A stretch of 43,477 bases of DNA from Microcaldota archaeon (GCA_014730115.1 WJIU01000028.1:1-43477), one strand, 5' to 3'. Shown: positions 32,368 to 41,092, counted from the stretch's first letter. Program-made: numbers and translations. The notes: generated by a model not told the origin, from the letters alone.

Positions 32368-33249
32368 ATGAAGAAGATGGAATATTCAGAGGCCCTAAGG
32401 GAAGCTGAGATACAGCAGACCCTTGATGCAGGGAAACACGATGAATGCCAGCTTCCGGACTTTTCCAAGGAAGTTCCCGATTCCAACAAAAAAACAGAAA
32501 ACGGCAACACCATCCATATTGACTACCACTGGAAAAACAAATCTCCTTCTGCCATCCTGAAAGTGGACAAGATTGACTTCAGAAAAGGCGAGGAGCTTGA
32601 AGGCTTTTATCGTGTGGCCGCAAGGGATGGTGCGGACAGCATTACATTCACCCATAACAACTCAACATTTATTATGAGGAAAACCCTGAAAGAGATTGCA
32701 CAGGCACTTTACAACGCCTATGGCAAGGTAAAGGGGGCGCTGGAGAACATCGTCGGGTACCTCAAGACCGTGCTGGGCACCAGATACGTAATAGCAAAGG
32801 TGGAAAGCGAGGAGGCGTGGTCCTTTGACAAGAGAATCAGCAGGGGAAACATCAACTATGTGGATGTGGACAACCTGGAAAAGAAAAACAAGAGCAGGCT
32901 TTCTGAAATGATTACCGAGAAGCTTGCCGAGCTTCACGCCAACAATCTCATTATCGGAAGATTCAGCCTGAACAATGTGCTTCTGAACAGCGAGGACGTG
33001 GAATTCACCGACCTCAGAAGGCTCCGGGTCTCCAGAAAAAGGTCTTTTGTCATAGAGGAATTTAAGAACGTCCTCCAGTACCTTCTTGCAATAGGTTTTG
33101 TCTCCAGGGAGGACATCTACTGCTCGATTGCCTACTACGCACAGAAAAACGAGGAAACGTGCAACGAATGGTATAGGGAGCATACCGGGGAAAATGCAAA
33201 CGACCTTCTCGACGTGGTAAGCAAGATAGAGGAAGACGTATACTGCTAG
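32368..33249 (+). CDS. kinase-fold (pseudokinase-like) protein
   Basis: This 293-residue protein is not assigned to a named family. Residues 185-216 read like a Bud32/RIO-type kinase catalytic loop: LAELHANNLIIGRFSLNNVLL then FTDL. The usual HGDL is IGRF, so the catalytic Asp is Arg 198. The downstream Asn (203) and the DFG-position Asp (215) are kept, with normal spacing. The first half has no clear glycine-rich loop. It may be a pseudokinase or an altered lipid/protein kinase. It lies between PCNA and Rad50, and its stop overlaps the rad50 stop tail-to-tail by 4 bp. A 5' leader with a hairpin suggests post-transcriptional control. Confidence 0.55.
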   Translation: MKKMEYSEALREAEIQQTLDAGKHDECQLPDFSKEVPDSNKKTENGNTIHIDYHWKNKSPSAILKVDKIDFRKGEELEGFYRVAARDGADSITFTHNNSTFIMRKTLKEIAQALYNAYGKVKGALENIVGYLKTVLGTRYVIAKVESEEAWSFDKRISRGNINYVDVDNLEKKNKSRLSEMITEKLAELHANNLIIGRFSLNNVLLNSEDVEFTDLRRLRVSRKRSFVIEEFKNVLQYLLAIGFVSREDIYCSIAYYAQKNEETCNEWYREHTGENANDLLDVVSKIEEDVYC

Positions 33250-35549
33250 GCGCGTTCTATTTTTGTTGCACCGTTGTGCTCTTTGTCTCTTGTCAGACGA
33301 TAGCTTGAAGCAAAGTCAGAGCCCATCAGGCCCTCTTCGTGGGTTATCACAAAGGTCTGCCTGACAACCTCGGGAACCTTGAACTGCAGGGCATGGGAAA
33401 GCATCTCAATCGCATCAGTGTCCAGGTTGTGGGTCGGCTCATCCAGGATAAGCCAGCTCAGCTTGGGGGTAAGGACCATTGCCAGTGCCACCCTGAGGGT
33501 GAGTGCAGCAGTCGCCCGCTCCCCGCCGCTGGCAATGGATTCCAGTGATTTCCATTCCCGGCCGCCGTTGACCTGGAACACATAATCCCTCTCCGAAACC
33601 CCCAGCCTCAGCGCATGATAGTTCTTGTAGGGATAGAAAATCGTCCATATCTCGTTCATGGCACTGTTGATGGCATCAATAAGGGTGCCCCTGAGGTGTA
33701 TCTGGGTCTCCAGCAGGGCGTTTTTATAGATAAGAAGTTGCTCTTCAAGTGCAGAAAGATGCCTGATTCCCTCCCCCAGCTTGCGGAGTTCCGAAAGCTC
33801 TGTTGAAATCATTTTCAGCAAATCGGTGCTCATGCGCAGCTGCTCCCCATAATGCTTTTCCTGGGCCAGCAGGCGCTCCAGCCTCAGCCTGCAGCCCTCC
33901 ACCTTTTTGCGCTGCTCCTCAAACACGGATTCATCATATTTTACAGATGATAATTTTTCTTTGAGCGACGCCAGCCTTTTCTTCTGGTCTGCCAGCTCGG
34001 CTTCCTTCTTTTTTATGCTTTCCAGCTCGGAAATCCCATACCTCAGCTCCTCGGCTTTCCCGGATGCCTCTTCCAGGGATTCCTGACACTTGTTTTTTTC
34101 AGTGCTGAGCTGCTTTAATCCTGCGGCAATGCGCTCCTGCTCCGACTTCAGCTGGTTCAGGTCCACCTTTTCCTTCTCAAGTGAGGAAATCTTTTCTGAA
34201 AACAGGGAGGCTTTCCTGAGGCTGTCCTGCAGTTCCCGGAGCTGTTTCTTCAGCTCAGGGATTTCCCTGGAGACTTTTTCCATCCTGGCCTTTTTCTCTT
34301 TAACCAGCGAATTCTTCTCTTCCCGGATGTGCCTGGCCCCGTCTTCGGAAAGCTCCGAAGAGCAGAGGGGGCACCTGGATGTTCCGGGGCTGAGCTTATC
34401 CATCAGTTCCGAAATCTCCCTTGTTTCCCTTTCAAGGGATGAGTATTCAGACTGCAGGGAAAGCAACTGCCCCTCCAGCTTTTTCTGGCTCTCAGCCATC
34501 TGCTCAGGGGAGCGTCCGTCCAGCAGCCCGGAAAGCCTTTTTTTGTAAGACTCCAGCTGCTCCTGCGCCTCCTGCCCGGATTTCAGCCTGGCTTCCATTG
34601 ACCCTGCCCGCTTGGAAAGTGAATAGTATTTTTCCTCCAGGGATTTAAGCGAAGAGGCCAGCCGGTCCTTTTTGCCTTTCAGCTCTTCCAGCCTGCCTTT
34701 CTTTTCAGAGTATAGCCTTTCATCAAAGGGCTTCTTCTGCAGCTCCTTTTCCAGGGATTCGGCATGGCCCGCAACCCTGTTTATCTCCTTGTCCAGCTTT
34801 TCATACTCTTCTCTCTGCTTTCTCATTGATTCAAATGCTTCAGAGAGGGACTTCAGCTCTGCCTTGCAGGAACTGCTTTCCTCCCCGGCTTTCTTCAGCT
34901 TGTCCCGGGCATTGGAAACTTCAGCCCTGTGCTTTTTTTCCCTGGCCTCAAGCTCTGAAAGCTTTTCCCTGCTGAACCGGCTTTCCATGCCCTCCTTGCG
35001 GGAGCGGATTCTTCCGGTCACTGTAACAATATTGGAGCGGGCGGTCTCAAACTTGTCCAGGCCAAGCAGGGCGTCTATCTCCTGCTTTCTCCGGCGCGGG
35101 TCCAGGTTAAGGAAATAGTCGATGTTGTTCTGCTCGGAGTATATTGCCCTGGTGAAAATGTCATAGTCCAGTGAAGTGCGGTTCTCTATGTAGGATGTAA
35201 CTGCAGTTGTTCCGCTCTCCAGAAGCTTTTCCCCCTCGAATATCTCTGCATTGGTGACTGTGCTGCTCTTTTTTCTCTCAATCTTTCTCTCAACGGTGTA
35301 CCTCTTTCCGCCCCATCCGAATTCAAGCTCAACCCTTGCCTCCGGCTCGTTCAGCCGGATGATGTCCTCCATCTTGAGCTTTCGCCTTTCCAGGGCCGGG
35401 AAGGTGCCGAAAAGGGCAAAGCTGACGGCCTCAAGGACGCTGGACTTACCGGAGCCCATTATGCCCACGAGGAGGTTGGTGCCCCCGCTGAAATCCAGCT
35501 TTGAGTCTGCATGGGAACGCCAGTTTACAAGTCGTATTGATTCAAGCAT
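33246..35549 (-). CDS. rad50: Rad50 DNA double-strand break repair ATPase
   Basis: This is a 767-residue SMC-like ATPase. The Walker A LLVGIMGSGKSS is at about 26-37, a long heptad-rich coiled coil spans about 170-620, and the zinc hook RCPLCSSEL has Cys 393 and 396. The ABC signature SGGERATAAL is near 670-680 and the Walker B WLILDEPTHNLD near 703. It would hold and process DNA ends with Mre11. Archaeal Rad50 is usually nearer 850-900 residues, so the coils are short. Mre11, HerA and NurA are not beside it in this window. Confidence 0.92.
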   Translation of the reverse strand: MLESIRLVNWRSHADSKLDFSGGTNLLVGIMGSGKSSVLEAVSFALFGTFPALERRKLKMEDIIRLNEPEARVELEFGWGGKRYTVERKIERKKSSTVTNAEIFEGEKLLESGTTAVTSYIENRTSLDYDIFTRAIYSEQNNIDYFLNLDPRRRKQEIDALLGLDKFETARSNIVTVTGRIRSRKEGMESRFSREKLSELEAREKKHRAEVSNARDKLKKAGEESSSCKAELKSLSEAFESMRKQREEYEKLDKEINRVAGHAESLEKELQKKPFDERLYSEKKGRLEELKGKKDRLASSLKSLEEKYYSLSKRAGSMEARLKSGQEAQEQLESYKKRLSGLLDGRSPEQMAESQKKLEGQLLSLQSEYSSLERETREISELMDKLSPGTSRCPLCSSELSEDGARHIREEKNSLVKEKKARMEKVSREIPELKKQLRELQDSLRKASLFSEKISSLEKEKVDLNQLKSEQERIAAGLKQLSTEKNKCQESLEEASGKAEELRYGISELESIKKKEAELADQKKRLASLKEKLSSVKYDESVFEEQRKKVEGCRLRLERLLAQEKHYGEQLRMSTDLLKMISTELSELRKLGEGIRHLSALEEQLLIYKNALLETQIHLRGTLIDAINSAMNEIWTIFYPYKNYHALRLGVSERDYVFQVNGGREWKSLESIASGGERATAALTLRVALAMVLTPKLSWLILDEPTHNLDTDAIEMLSHALQFKVPEVVRQTFVITHEEGLMGSDFASSYRLTRDKEHNGATKIERA

Positions 35550-35585
35550 CTATAGAAAATTGGTGGCAAGCAAATTAAAAACAGG

Positions 35586-35762
35586 CTAATTGTCAGGGAT
35601 TTTTCTGACCGAATGCTGAAGTGGTTCTTCATAAGGGCAGTGCTCCACGAAATGTGCTGCGGTTGCTGCTGCCGCAGCAAGGGACAGGCCGACCGCAAGG
35701 TTTTTTGCCGCCCTCATGGCATGTGCTTTCCTGGCAGGCCCGCTTTTCTGAAGTGTTTTCAT
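35586..35762 (-). CDS. 58-aa small exported or membrane protein
   Basis: This small gene is supported by an ATGA overlap with the stop of the upstream secreted-protein gene and by coding-like codon use. It has a basic N-terminus (MKTLQKSGPARKAHAMRAAK), then an Ala/Leu-rich helix (about 21-36) and a short polar C-terminal part with one Cys (EHCPYEEP). It may be a membrane-tethered partner of the upstream protein. No family is recognised. An internal ATG at residue 16 is an alternative start. Confidence 0.55.
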   Translation of the reverse strand: MKTLQKSGPARKAHAMRAAKNLAVGLSLAAAAATAAHFVEHCPYEEPLQHSVRKIPDN

Positions 35763-36784
35763 CTTCTGAAATCCCCCCCATATATCATTCTTGCGCTGTT
35801 TTCGTCTGTTTCCGCCAGTATCCTGAGCGTGTAGTGGTCAAACAGCTTGACCATGAGGTCCCTGGTTTCAGGGGCGAGGCTGTTGAGCACCGGCGCGCCC
35901 GTGCTGAACAGTGTTTCTGCATCGTCTTGGGATATCAGATGAATGAAGGAGGTAAAAACCGCCGTGTATTTTTTGCGGAGCGAATCAGGGAGTGAAAGGT
36001 AATGCATCTCAAAAGAATCAAAATCCTGTTCCCGGGGCTCCACCAGGTACCTGAAAAGCATGTCGCCGGACGTGGCAAAAATGAAATAGTCCCGGGAGCG
36101 CTCCGGAAGCCCATCAACAACATGCCCCAGTTCTGCATACCCGCCCATGACAATGTCTTTCAGTGCAACAAGTGCGGAGATGTAGCACCCCTTTGCTCTG
36201 GAAACGTGCTGGACGCATTCCGGCTCAGGCACCATGTCCCCATAATCCGCGTCCCTGTACTGCTTGCGGTAGTGGTGCTCCAGCCCTTCCATGTTCAGGG
36301 AATCGAAATAGTTGATTATAGACAAAAGGGATTCAACGTCTCCCGGACCCTTCAGCTGCATAATGTCATCTTTCAGGGTATTGGTTCCGGGGTGTTGCCC
36401 CGCTTTGCGTGGAAAAGAGGAGCCGTCGAACGGCACAAAACCGCACTGAAGGCTGTCGTAGGTGAAGGTGTTGCTTGTCCTAAAAACCTGGTTTTTGCTG
36501 AGGGCATTCAGCAAAGCTCCTATTTTTCTGCGGTCCGGCCCCCTGGCCGGCTTTTGCAGGGGTGGCTCCCGGTTGTGCTTTGGCCATGAATCCCTGCGGG
36601 GATTCTTGCGGTTCCCGGTTTCTGCAACTGCAGGGGCGGCGGGAGTTGCGTCCTTTCCGCTGGAAGGAATGATAAGATAGGTTGATGCTGCCAGCGCAAA
36701 GGCTGCCGCGCAGGCCCTGAGCATACGTCTCCGGGGTTTCTTTCTTTCGGCAGTCCTGTGTCTGCTGCGGCTGAGGCACCTCAT
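35759..36784 (-). CDS. exported protein, unknown
   Basis: This 341-residue protein has an Arg-rich N-terminus, one hydrophobic segment (about 22-41: LRACAAAFALAASTYLIIPS), then a Pro/Arg-rich linker to about residue 85 and a helical globular domain to the end. The domain contains several Cys residues (LQCGF, PECVQHV, KGCYIS). The layout suggests a membrane-anchored exported protein. No domain is recognised. Its stop overlaps the start of a 58-codon gene as ATGA. It is divergent from PEP carboxykinase across an AT-rich promoter region. Confidence 0.65.
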   Translation of the reverse strand: MRCLSRSRHRTAERKKPRRRMLRACAAAFALAASTYLIIPSSGKDATPAAPAVAETGNRKNPRRDSWPKHNREPPLQKPARGPDRRKIGALLNALSKNQVFRTSNTFTYDSLQCGFVPFDGSSFPRKAGQHPGTNTLKDDIMQLKGPGDVESLLSIINYFDSLNMEGLEHHYRKQYRDADYGDMVPEPECVQHVSRAKGCYISALVALKDIVMGGYAELGHVVDGLPERSRDYFIFATSGDMLFRYLVEPREQDFDSFEMHYLSLPDSLRKKYTAVFTSFIHLISQDDAETLFSTGAPVLNSLAPETRDLMVKLFDHYTLRILAETDENSARMIYGGDFRR

Positions 36785-36876
36785 TAATAATATTTAAATC
36801 AAAAATAAATAAAAATGTTAGTTAAAGTGGCAAATTATAGGAAATTAATAAAAACCAGGGGCGGGAAAAGAAGAAA
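36785..36876. promoter_or_regulatory. AT-rich divergent promoter region
   Basis: This 92-bp region, about four-fifths A+T, separates the exported-protein gene and pckA. A leftward TATA-like ATTTAAATATT lies near 36789-36800. Rightward AAATTATAGG and TTAATAAAAA elements lie near 36832-36855. Neither is unique, so the exact starts are open. No ORF is seen. Confidence 0.4.
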
Positions 36877-38379
36877 ATGGACTTCAGGGAAGCCATTGAC
36901 AGCATCCGCCGGAATGCCAAGATAATTTTTAATCCTTCAGAAGAAGGGCTGCGGGAAATGGCGGCTGATGAAGGAAGGAAAACCAGGTATGGCAGCACCT
37001 GCTATTACACAAGAGTCAGGGGCAGGAGCGCCGGGCTTACCGAAGTGCTGGAAGATGGGACAACGCCTGAGCACAAAGAGCTTCTAAGCAGGGTTGTTGA
37101 GTTTTCCAGGGGGAAGCAGTTTATCCAGCTGGACCGGCAGATGGGTGTAACCAGGCCTTTCTTCTGCCGGGCCTATGTGACCCCGGGCTACGCGCACATA
37201 CCTCTGATGTGGGGGAAGATGCTTTTTCCCATTGCAGACATAAGGAAACCTGATTTTGAAACTGTCCAGATTCCTGAATGGCCTGAAACAAAGGTGCTGG
37301 TTGAGCCCGGGGAGGGGATAACCTTTGTTCTGGGCTCGGACTACACCGGGGAGCTGAAAAAGGCAAACCTGAGGCTGGCAATGTACAGGACCAAGCAGGC
37401 AGGCGGCCTTGGGCTGCACGCCGGCTCCAAGATGCTCAGGGTTCAGGGCAGGGACGGAAAGCTGAAAGAGACGGGGGTGCTGCTGTTCGGACTCAGCGCC
37501 ACCGGAAAAACAACCCTGACCTGCCACCACCACTGGCTGGACGCACTGAAAAGAGAGGGAGTGGCAATACGGCAGGACGATGTTGTGCTGATGCAGGGCG
37601 ATTCCTACTGCGCCGGGACAGAAAAAAACTTTTACATAAAGACGGACGGCCTTGAGCCGGAAAACCAGCCGGTGCTCTATGAGGCAGCAGTAAGCGGGAA
37701 CGCCCTTTTTGAAAACGTGGTGGTCGGGGAAGGCGGCACTGTCGATTTCTTTGACACCTCCCTTACGACAAATGGGAGGGCAGTTGTACTGAGGAGGGAA
37801 ATCAGGCACACAGACCTCGGCATAGACATTGAGAGGGCAGACATTGTGCTTTTCATTACCAGAAGGGATACCATTGTGCCTCCGGTGGCAAGGCTGACAC
37901 CGGAGCAGGGGGCGGCGTTTTTCATGCTCGGCGAGTCAGTAGGCAGCTCTGCCTCGGACATCGCACCCGGGAAATCAAGGAGGGTGGTGGGAACAAACCC
38001 GTTCATTATAGGGCCAGAAGATGAGGAGGGAAACCGGTTTTACGACTTGCTGAAGAAAAATCCCCATGTGGAATGCTACCTTCTGAACACCGGGAGGGTA
38101 GGCAGAAAGGATGATGGTGCCGGCGAGAAGATAACGGTCCGGGACTCTGCAACGATAATAAAGGAAATTGCAAAACACGCAGTAGAGTGGAAAACAGACC
38201 CGGACTGGGGCTACGGCATCCTGGACAGCTGCCCGGGGGCCGAGGCATCCAAGTTCCATCCTGAGAAGCACTACGGCCCGGAAGAATACCGGAAGCTCAC
38301 TGAAGAGCTAAGGGGGGAAAGAAAGGCATGGCTGTCCGGGTTCAGCCGGCTTTATCCTGAGATAAAAAACGCAATCTGA
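36877..38379 (+). CDS. pckA: phosphoenolpyruvate carboxykinase, ATP type
   Basis: This 500-residue enzyme interconverts oxaloacetate and PEP with ATP/ADP. The P-loop LLFGLSATGKTTLT corresponds to the GLSGTGKTTLS of ATP-type enzymes rather than the ACGKTN of GTP-type enzymes. RQDDVVLM matches the kinase-2 Asp pair. The substrate-side blocks YYTRVRGRSAG, HAGSKMLRVQG and VLRREIRHTDLG are also present. The run HHH just after the P-loop is unusual. It could feed gluconeogenesis or run toward oxaloacetate. It stands alone between divergent and unrelated genes. Confidence 0.85.
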   Translation: MDFREAIDSIRRNAKIIFNPSEEGLREMAADEGRKTRYGSTCYYTRVRGRSAGLTEVLEDGTTPEHKELLSRVVEFSRGKQFIQLDRQMGVTRPFFCRAYVTPGYAHIPLMWGKMLFPIADIRKPDFETVQIPEWPETKVLVEPGEGITFVLGSDYTGELKKANLRLAMYRTKQAGGLGLHAGSKMLRVQGRDGKLKETGVLLFGLSATGKTTLTCHHHWLDALKREGVAIRQDDVVLMQGDSYCAGTEKNFYIKTDGLEPENQPVLYEAAVSGNALFENVVVGEGGTVDFFDTSLTTNGRAVVLRREIRHTDLGIDIERADIVLFITRRDTIVPPVARLTPEQGAAFFMLGESVGSSASDIAPGKSRRVVGTNPFIIGPEDEEGNRFYDLLKKNPHVECYLLNTGRVGRKDDGAGEKITVRDSATIIKEIAKHAVEWKTDPDWGYGILDSCPGAEASKFHPEKHYGPEEYRKLTEELRGERKAWLSGFSRLYPEIKNAI

Positions 38380-38639
38380 GCCGTTTTAACAAAAAAGAAG
38401 TGATTAAAAAGCACCAAAACAGAATAGATACAGATGATGAAAAAGGTGATCTCTGAGAAGCTTTCCCGCTGTCTTCTCAGGTTAAAGCTTCAGCAAATTT
38501 CATGAGGCATTTCTCAGGACCTTTGGTGAAACTTTGGCATGACGGGGGCAGAAACAAAGCTTCGGTGATGACTGACGTGCGGACTGACACAAGATAACAC
38601 TAAAAATAATAGTAAAGCTGATTAGGGCAGGAAAGCAGA
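38380..38639. other. 260-bp noncoding region with hairpin and repeats
   Basis: No ORF is supported. It contains a perfect 8-bp inverted repeat CTGAGAAG/CTTCTCAG (38453-38460 and 38473-38480, 12-nt loop). AAAGCTTCAG and AAAGCTTCGG occur as short direct repeats (near 38484 and 38555). The repeat A described below lies at its right end. ATGATGA (38433-38439) and GTGATGA (38564-38570) followed by CTGA look like box C/D boxes, but neither has the full box set or a terminal stem. Confidence 0.4.
38575..38636 (+). repeat. imperfect direct repeat, copy A
   Basis: ACGTGCGGACTGA, then CAAGATAA, AAATAAT and AGGGCAGGAAAGC occur in this order and recur at 39240-39286. Copy A is 15 bp longer through extra A/T-rich bases. 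It ends 3 bp before the stop codon of the HTH gene. Confidence 0.6.
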
Positions 38640-39116
38640 CTATTTTATTTCAAGGGCATTCGCCAGCTTTTGCAAATCCTTAATATCGCTATCGGGCGCC
38701 CCTAAAGCTGTTAAACCTTCGCAAAGCTTCTTGAACGTGACCAATTTGAAATTGCCGGATCCCGCTCCAATCCTGTAAATGGTGACCCTGTGCAACCCAG
38801 ACGCTTTTGCTAAATCTCCTTGGTCCTTTCCCAACTTGCATAAGATACTAAGCACTTTGCCTTTGAGCTCACCGTAGCCAACAGAACCCTCGCCATCGTC
38901 AACTTGCTTATCAGAAAAGATGGAATTGAGCAGCTGGGCCATGGTTTCATCCACATGGGAAAGCAGTCTTTCTTCGGTGACTTTGGGGCCGCACCTGTTG
39001 AGGCCTTCTTCAAGCACCCTATCACTCAGCTTACGGATTACGATGTCCCTCACTTTATCTCTGGTGCTCCCGCTCATCTGGACGATGGTAACCGGAGGCC
39101 GAGTCTTTTTTGCCAT
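38640..39116 (-). CDS. HTH domain protein (XRE-like C-terminus)
   Basis: This 158-residue protein has a charged N-terminal half with helices (about 20-90) and a C-terminal helix-turn-helix (about 95-145: GKVLSILCKLGKDQGDLAKASG then HRVTIYRIGAG) of the Cro/XRE type. The start MAKKTRPPV at 39116 is preceded by a TATA-like TTTTTAATAT at about 26-35 bp. Codon use looks more A/T-rich than in the neighbours. The gene sits alone between two imperfect direct repeats, which hints at acquisition as a small cassette. Its regulatory target is unknown. Confidence 0.7.
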   Translation of the reverse strand: MAKKTRPPVTIVQMSGSTRDKVRDIVIRKLSDRVLEEGLNRCGPKVTEERLLSHVDETMAQLLNSIFSDKQVDDGEGSVGYGELKGKVLSILCKLGKDQGDLAKASGLHRVTIYRIGAGSGNFKLVTFKKLCEGLTALGAPDSDIKDLQKLANALEIK

Positions 39117-39367
39117 ATAATTATACTTAGAGCAACATATTAAAAACTCATTGGTGGAGTCGTAGACGAGCAGGTCCGTAGATAGAAATGGAACCAAAAC
39201 GCCTGCTTAATGAGCGCAATCCCTCACAAAACCTTGGCCACGTGCGGACTGAGCCAAGATAAAAGGAAATAATCAGGCGGGAAAGCTGGTGTTCTGCCAT
39301 TTATTTAATGCAGGCACCAAAAATTCCGGGCATGCTTCCAGAACCAGCATCCAGGATTGCCGGATGC
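39117..39367. other. 251-bp noncoding region upstream of the HTH gene
   Basis: It contains the HTH gene promoter (TTTTTAATAT on the minus strand near 39140), repeat copy B (39240-39286), and a stem CTTGGC/GCCAAG (39233-39238 with 39253-39258) that wraps the start of copy B. No supported ORF is present. Confidence 0.4.
39240..39286 (+). repeat. imperfect direct repeat, copy B
   Basis: Shares with copy A the 13-mer ACGTGCGGACTGA, then CAAGATAA, AAATAAT and AGGCGGGAAAGC. Here the 13-mer is enclosed by the 6-bp inverted repeat CTTGGC/GCCAAG, which copy A lacks. It lies downstream of the glycosylase gene. Confidence 0.6.
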
Positions 39368-39991
39368 TTATTTCAATATTTTTCCGGTTTCCATATACCA
39401 CAGGTAAAGGTCAAGCTCTCCCGGGGACATGTTGCATTGCTGTGCAATTCCTTTCAGAACTGCTTCAATTTCCAGATAGCGCCGGGAGGTCATTGTGCGG
39501 ACCCTCTTGATGGTGCCGTGCCTTGCCAGCAGGTCTACAATATGAAAATCAATTATTGCAAGATTTGAATGGCCCACATTGCGCAGGAAGTGGCTGGCTT
39601 CCTTGCAACCCAGGCCGGGAACCGTTTTGGCAAGCCATTCCCTCTTTTCGCACTCGGCCATCGGCCCCCTGAGTACCTGCATCAGGCCTTCCAGGTGCTC
39701 CCTGGCCTTTGCTATGTACCCTGCACGCACATTTGGAAAGCGGTATCCTGCGTTGCGAAGTGCAATGGCAAGTTCGCTTTCGTCCATGTCAAGAAAACCG
39801 CTCCCTATCTTATTCTGAACGCGCAATCCCCCTTCCGAGGAAAAATTGGCAGTCAGGATGCAGAAGGCAAGCTCATTGAAAATCTCTTCCCTGCTGCCCC
39901 TGCCCTTATACAAAAATTCTTTCATCCTTCTCCTGATTCTTCTGCCGGCAGACTGATTCTTCAAACGCCCAACTTCGCTGACAAGCTTCAA
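39368..39991 (-). CDS. ogg: 8-oxoguanine DNA glycosylase/lyase (Ogg2-type)
   Basis: This is a 207-residue HhH-GPD glycosylase that removes oxidised guanine from DNA. The helix-hairpin-helix VPGLGCKEASHFLRNVG and the catalytic Asp region LAIIDFHIVDLL are clear, with the catalytic Lys expected in GCKEA. The YMETGK near the C-terminus matches the archaeal Ogg2 form. It is a complete, normal-length protein and lies beside the SAMHD1-like gene, upstream of repeat copy B. Confidence 0.88.
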   Translation of the reverse strand: MKLVSEVGRLKNQSAGRRIRRRMKEFLYKGRGSREEIFNELAFCILTANFSSEGGLRVQNKIGSGFLDMDESELAIALRNAGYRFPNVRAGYIAKAREHLEGLMQVLRGPMAECEKREWLAKTVPGLGCKEASHFLRNVGHSNLAIIDFHIVDLLARHGTIKRVRTMTSRRYLEIEAVLKGIAQQCNMSPGELDLYLWYMETGKILK

Positions 39992-40021
39992 TTCAAAAAC
40001 CTGGTGGAAACCGGAGAGCCT

Positions 40022-41023
40022 TCAGGATGCTATCTTGTTTATTATTTCGTGTTTGCCCACAATCTTAACCCTGACCCCCTGCCCGTGCCTGTTCTTCCGC
40101 ATTTTCACAATATCCCTGAAATCCCGGTCTGTTTTTGAAAGCTGTTTGATTTTTCCCCTGCTCAGATACCCGGGGTCCACATAACGGAAATGCCTGGGAA
40201 TGTCGAAATCAGGGTCTTTTTCATTTTCTTCAAGGCTAAAATCCTGTGAAAGAAGGGATAGGGTTGCCCTGATGGCGGGATGCCTGGTGGAGGCTATTTT
40301 GCCCAGAACGTGCTCGTCGTCCTCAAAAAGGTCCTCTATTGAAATCACGTTATCTTCGACTGCAACCCTTAGTGCACTTGCAAAAAGGTGCTGCCTCACG
40401 GTTTTGTCTATGCCCGCCCATTCGTCCGCCATGGAAGACAGGTAATTCAGTGCAAATGATTTTGCTGCATCGTGTTCGGTAAAAACGATTTTTCCCTTAT
40501 GCACGGCAATCTGGTCAAGAAAAAGGTTGGGGTGGGGCCGGTCTTTTCGGGTAGCAAATTCCCTCAGGGTGTAATCAACCCGGTCCGCACACAACTCAGG
40601 AGCATCCCTTTCCAGAAGGGGAAAGTTGTCCAGGTTCGCTATTCTTTCGGGTTTAATTTTGTGCCTGGAAAGAATGCCCGCAACTTCAGAAGAGAGCAGA
40701 AACCCCTTGTGCCGGGCATCCTGCACATCGGAGTCGGGGGCATTTCCCAGCACCGCATCAGTAAGGTGGGAAAACGCTGTGTGGGAGATGTCATGCAAAA
40801 GGCCGGCAACCTGCTCCTCCAGTGCGGCGCCAAGCTTTCGGAGCAGAAGGAAGACGCCAACCGAATGCTCATGCCTGGAAAAGCTGTGGTTGTGGTAGAA
40901 CTGGGGAGGGAGCCCGTACTGCCTTATGCCCTTGAGCCTCTGAAGGGGGTAAGATTCAATAAGCTCAATAACCGGGGGCTCTGTAATAATGCTTTTGCTG
41001 TAGACGCGATCGAAGACTTTCAT
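40022..41023 (-). CDS. HD-domain phosphohydrolase (SAMHD1/COG1078-like)
   Basis: This 333-residue protein has the metal-binding HD signature in three parts: SFSRHEHSVGV (first His), GLLHDISHTAFSH (HD pair) and ELCADRVDYTL (distal Asp). This arrangement is that of the COG1078 HD hydrolases, which include dNTPases. A C-terminal basic region is present. It may control nucleotide pools. A TATA element CTTAAAAATAG lies upstream near 41049-41059, and GGGGTG lies just before the start. Confidence 0.85.
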   Translation of the reverse strand: MKVFDRVYSKSIITEPPVIELIESYPLQRLKGIRQYGLPPQFYHNHSFSRHEHSVGVFLLLRKLGAALEEQVAGLLHDISHTAFSHLTDAVLGNAPDSDVQDARHKGFLLSSEVAGILSRHKIKPERIANLDNFPLLERDAPELCADRVDYTLREFATRKDRPHPNLFLDQIAVHKGKIVFTEHDAAKSFALNYLSSMADEWAGIDKTVRQHLFASALRVAVEDNVISIEDLFEDDEHVLGKIASTRHPAIRATLSLLSQDFSLEENEKDPDFDIPRHFRYVDPGYLSRGKIKQLSKTDRDFRDIVKMRKNRHGQGVRVKIVGKHEIINKIAS

Positions 41024-41092
41024 TTACCCACCCCTGGGAAGTAGTGTCTATTTTTAAGAAGGGAAATGCTTAAGAAACGGGGTTTCGGGCAA

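Noticed and set aside
35613..35834. Plus-strand Cys-rich ORF opposite the 58-aa gene
   Set aside because: It overlaps the end of the exported-protein gene on the other strand. The minus-strand frame has the ATGA coupling and a sensible signal-like helix.
38433..38480. ATGATGA ... CTGA as a second box C/D RNA
   Set aside because: Only C and D'-like boxes are present. No C' box, final D box or terminal stem can be placed, unlike the complete RNA at 31401.
38564..38587. GTGATGA ... CTGA as a C/D half-unit inside repeat A
   Set aside because: The matching repeat copy B keeps the 13-mer but has no C box, so the boxes are not the conserved feature.
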